Source: Actinobacteria bacterium UBA4719 (GTDB lineage Bacteria; Actinomycetota; Actinomycetes; Actinomycetales; Dermatophilaceae). From it: a stretch of 5,451 nt of DNA. The stretch is taken from the NCBI GenBank assembly GCA_002404345.1, contig DHJN01000011.1, forward strand, positions 1 through 5,451. The letters run 5' to 3'. Made by a program: the position numbers and the translations under genes. Positions 5,153-5,451 of this stretch are shown here, piece by piece; positions within the stretch are counted from its first letter, which is position 1, and each line of letters begins with the position of its first letter. Under the pieces are notes generated by a model. That model searched no databases, was not told the origin of the DNA, and worked only from the letters and a program-made list of their open reading frames with translations.

Positions 5153-5451
5153 ATGGCTAACCGGATGGACAAAGACGCCCTGTTCGACGGCTTGGTGACG
5201 GTAGCGAAGGCGCTGGCCAGCGGGCGCCGCGCCGAGATCGTCGATGTGCTCGCTCAGGGCGAACGATCGGTCGAGGAGGTCGCCGACGAGATCGGGCAGA
5301 GCGTGGCAAACACCTCCCAGCACCTGCAGCTGCTGTTGCGGGCCGGCCTGGTGCGCACCCGCCGGGACGGGACCCGGATCTACTACGTGCTGACCACCGA
5401 CCAGGTGGCGCAGCTGTGGGCACTGATGCGCGACGTCGCCGCCGAACACGT
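5153..5451 (+). CDS. ArsR/SmtB-family repressor, 5' part (runs off the window)
   Basis: The 99 complete codons in the window encode a winged helix-turn-helix: first helices (6-36, VAKALASGRRAEIVDVLAQG), recognition region SVEEVADEIGQSVANTSQHL (39-58), then LLLRAGLVRTRRDGTRIYYVL (60-80) forming the wing, and a dimerisation helix (83-98). The start is the ATG at 5153, seven bases after GGAGG (5141-5145). There are no cysteines in the visible part and no CxC metal motif in the third helix, so it does not look like an arsenic or cadmium sensor. From memory, very similar N-termini occur in actinobacterial ArsR-rhodanese fusions, whose C-terminal rhodanese cysteine could sense persulfide. The rhodanese half would lie beyond the window, so the fusion is inference. 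It is divergent from the MBL-rhodanese operon, which it probably represses together with itself through the CAAGTA sites. Confidence 0.92.
   Translation, partial: MANRMDKDALFDGLVTVAKALASGRRAEIVDVLAQGERSVEEVADEIGQSVANTSQHLQLLLRAGLVRTRRDGTRIYYVLTTDQVAQLWALMRDVAAEH

Noticed and set aside
5139..5153. Four-codon leader peptide MEDC ending in TGATG at the ArsR start
   Set aside because: Its ATG overlaps the GGAGG that serves the ArsR gene, and it has no ribosome site of its own. A cysteine-sensing leader would be attractive, but this is most likely chance.
5134..5162. TTGACA at 5134-5139 as the -35 of a plus-strand promoter
   Set aside because: It would place the -10 inside the ArsR coding start with no TATAAT-like hexamer. 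It is better explained as the right arm of the operator.

Overview
This window is high-GC DNA with strongly GC-biased third codon positions, very probably from an actinomycete. The toxin-antitoxin pair resembles the Mycobacterium tuberculosis MazE6/MazF6 pair, and the ArsR regulator and MBL-rhodanese protein are of types I associate with actinomycetes. I cannot name the species.

Left part. Positions 1-340 hold no gene I can support, only hints of decayed coding sequence. A minus-strand mazE-mazF operon follows (927 down to 341), with a 4-bp GTGA overlap. Its likely promoter places the start of transcription almost on the mazE ATG, so the mRNA may be leaderless. Repeats suitable for autoregulation overlap this promoter.

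Central and right part. A minus-strand cluster reads, in order of transcription: a 19-codon upstream ORF (5053-4994), an MBL-fold/double-rhodanese protein of the persulfide dioxygenase (CstB/ETHE1-like) type (4986-3622), a major facilitator transporter (3518-2286) and a class V cysteine desulfurase (2255-1095). On the other side of a shared 166-bp control region, an ArsR-family repressor starts on the plus strand (5153) and runs off the window. The visible part has no cysteine. This kind of regulator is often fused to a C-terminal rhodanese, which would lie outside the window. The control region holds two CAAGTA-N4-CTTG sites about 41 bp apart that bracket a likely minus-strand promoter. I read the whole as a reactive-sulfur (sulfide/persulfide) sensing and detoxification module: the repressor senses sulfur stress, the MBL-rhodanese protein handles persulfide sulfur, the MFS protein exports or imports an unknown substrate, and the desulfurase generates or moves persulfide sulfur.

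The most unusual points are (i) a 14-bp tandem repeat at the MBL/MFS junction that copies the ATGA stop/start overlap into a chain of MSPVS mini-ORFs; (ii) an apparent one-base loss in a C4 tract that disconnects the natural MFS start from its reading frame; (iii) glycine where ETHE1-type dioxygenases have their aspartate iron ligand; (iv) the operator pair; and (v) the upstream ORF, which may be the stump of a lost rhodanese gene.
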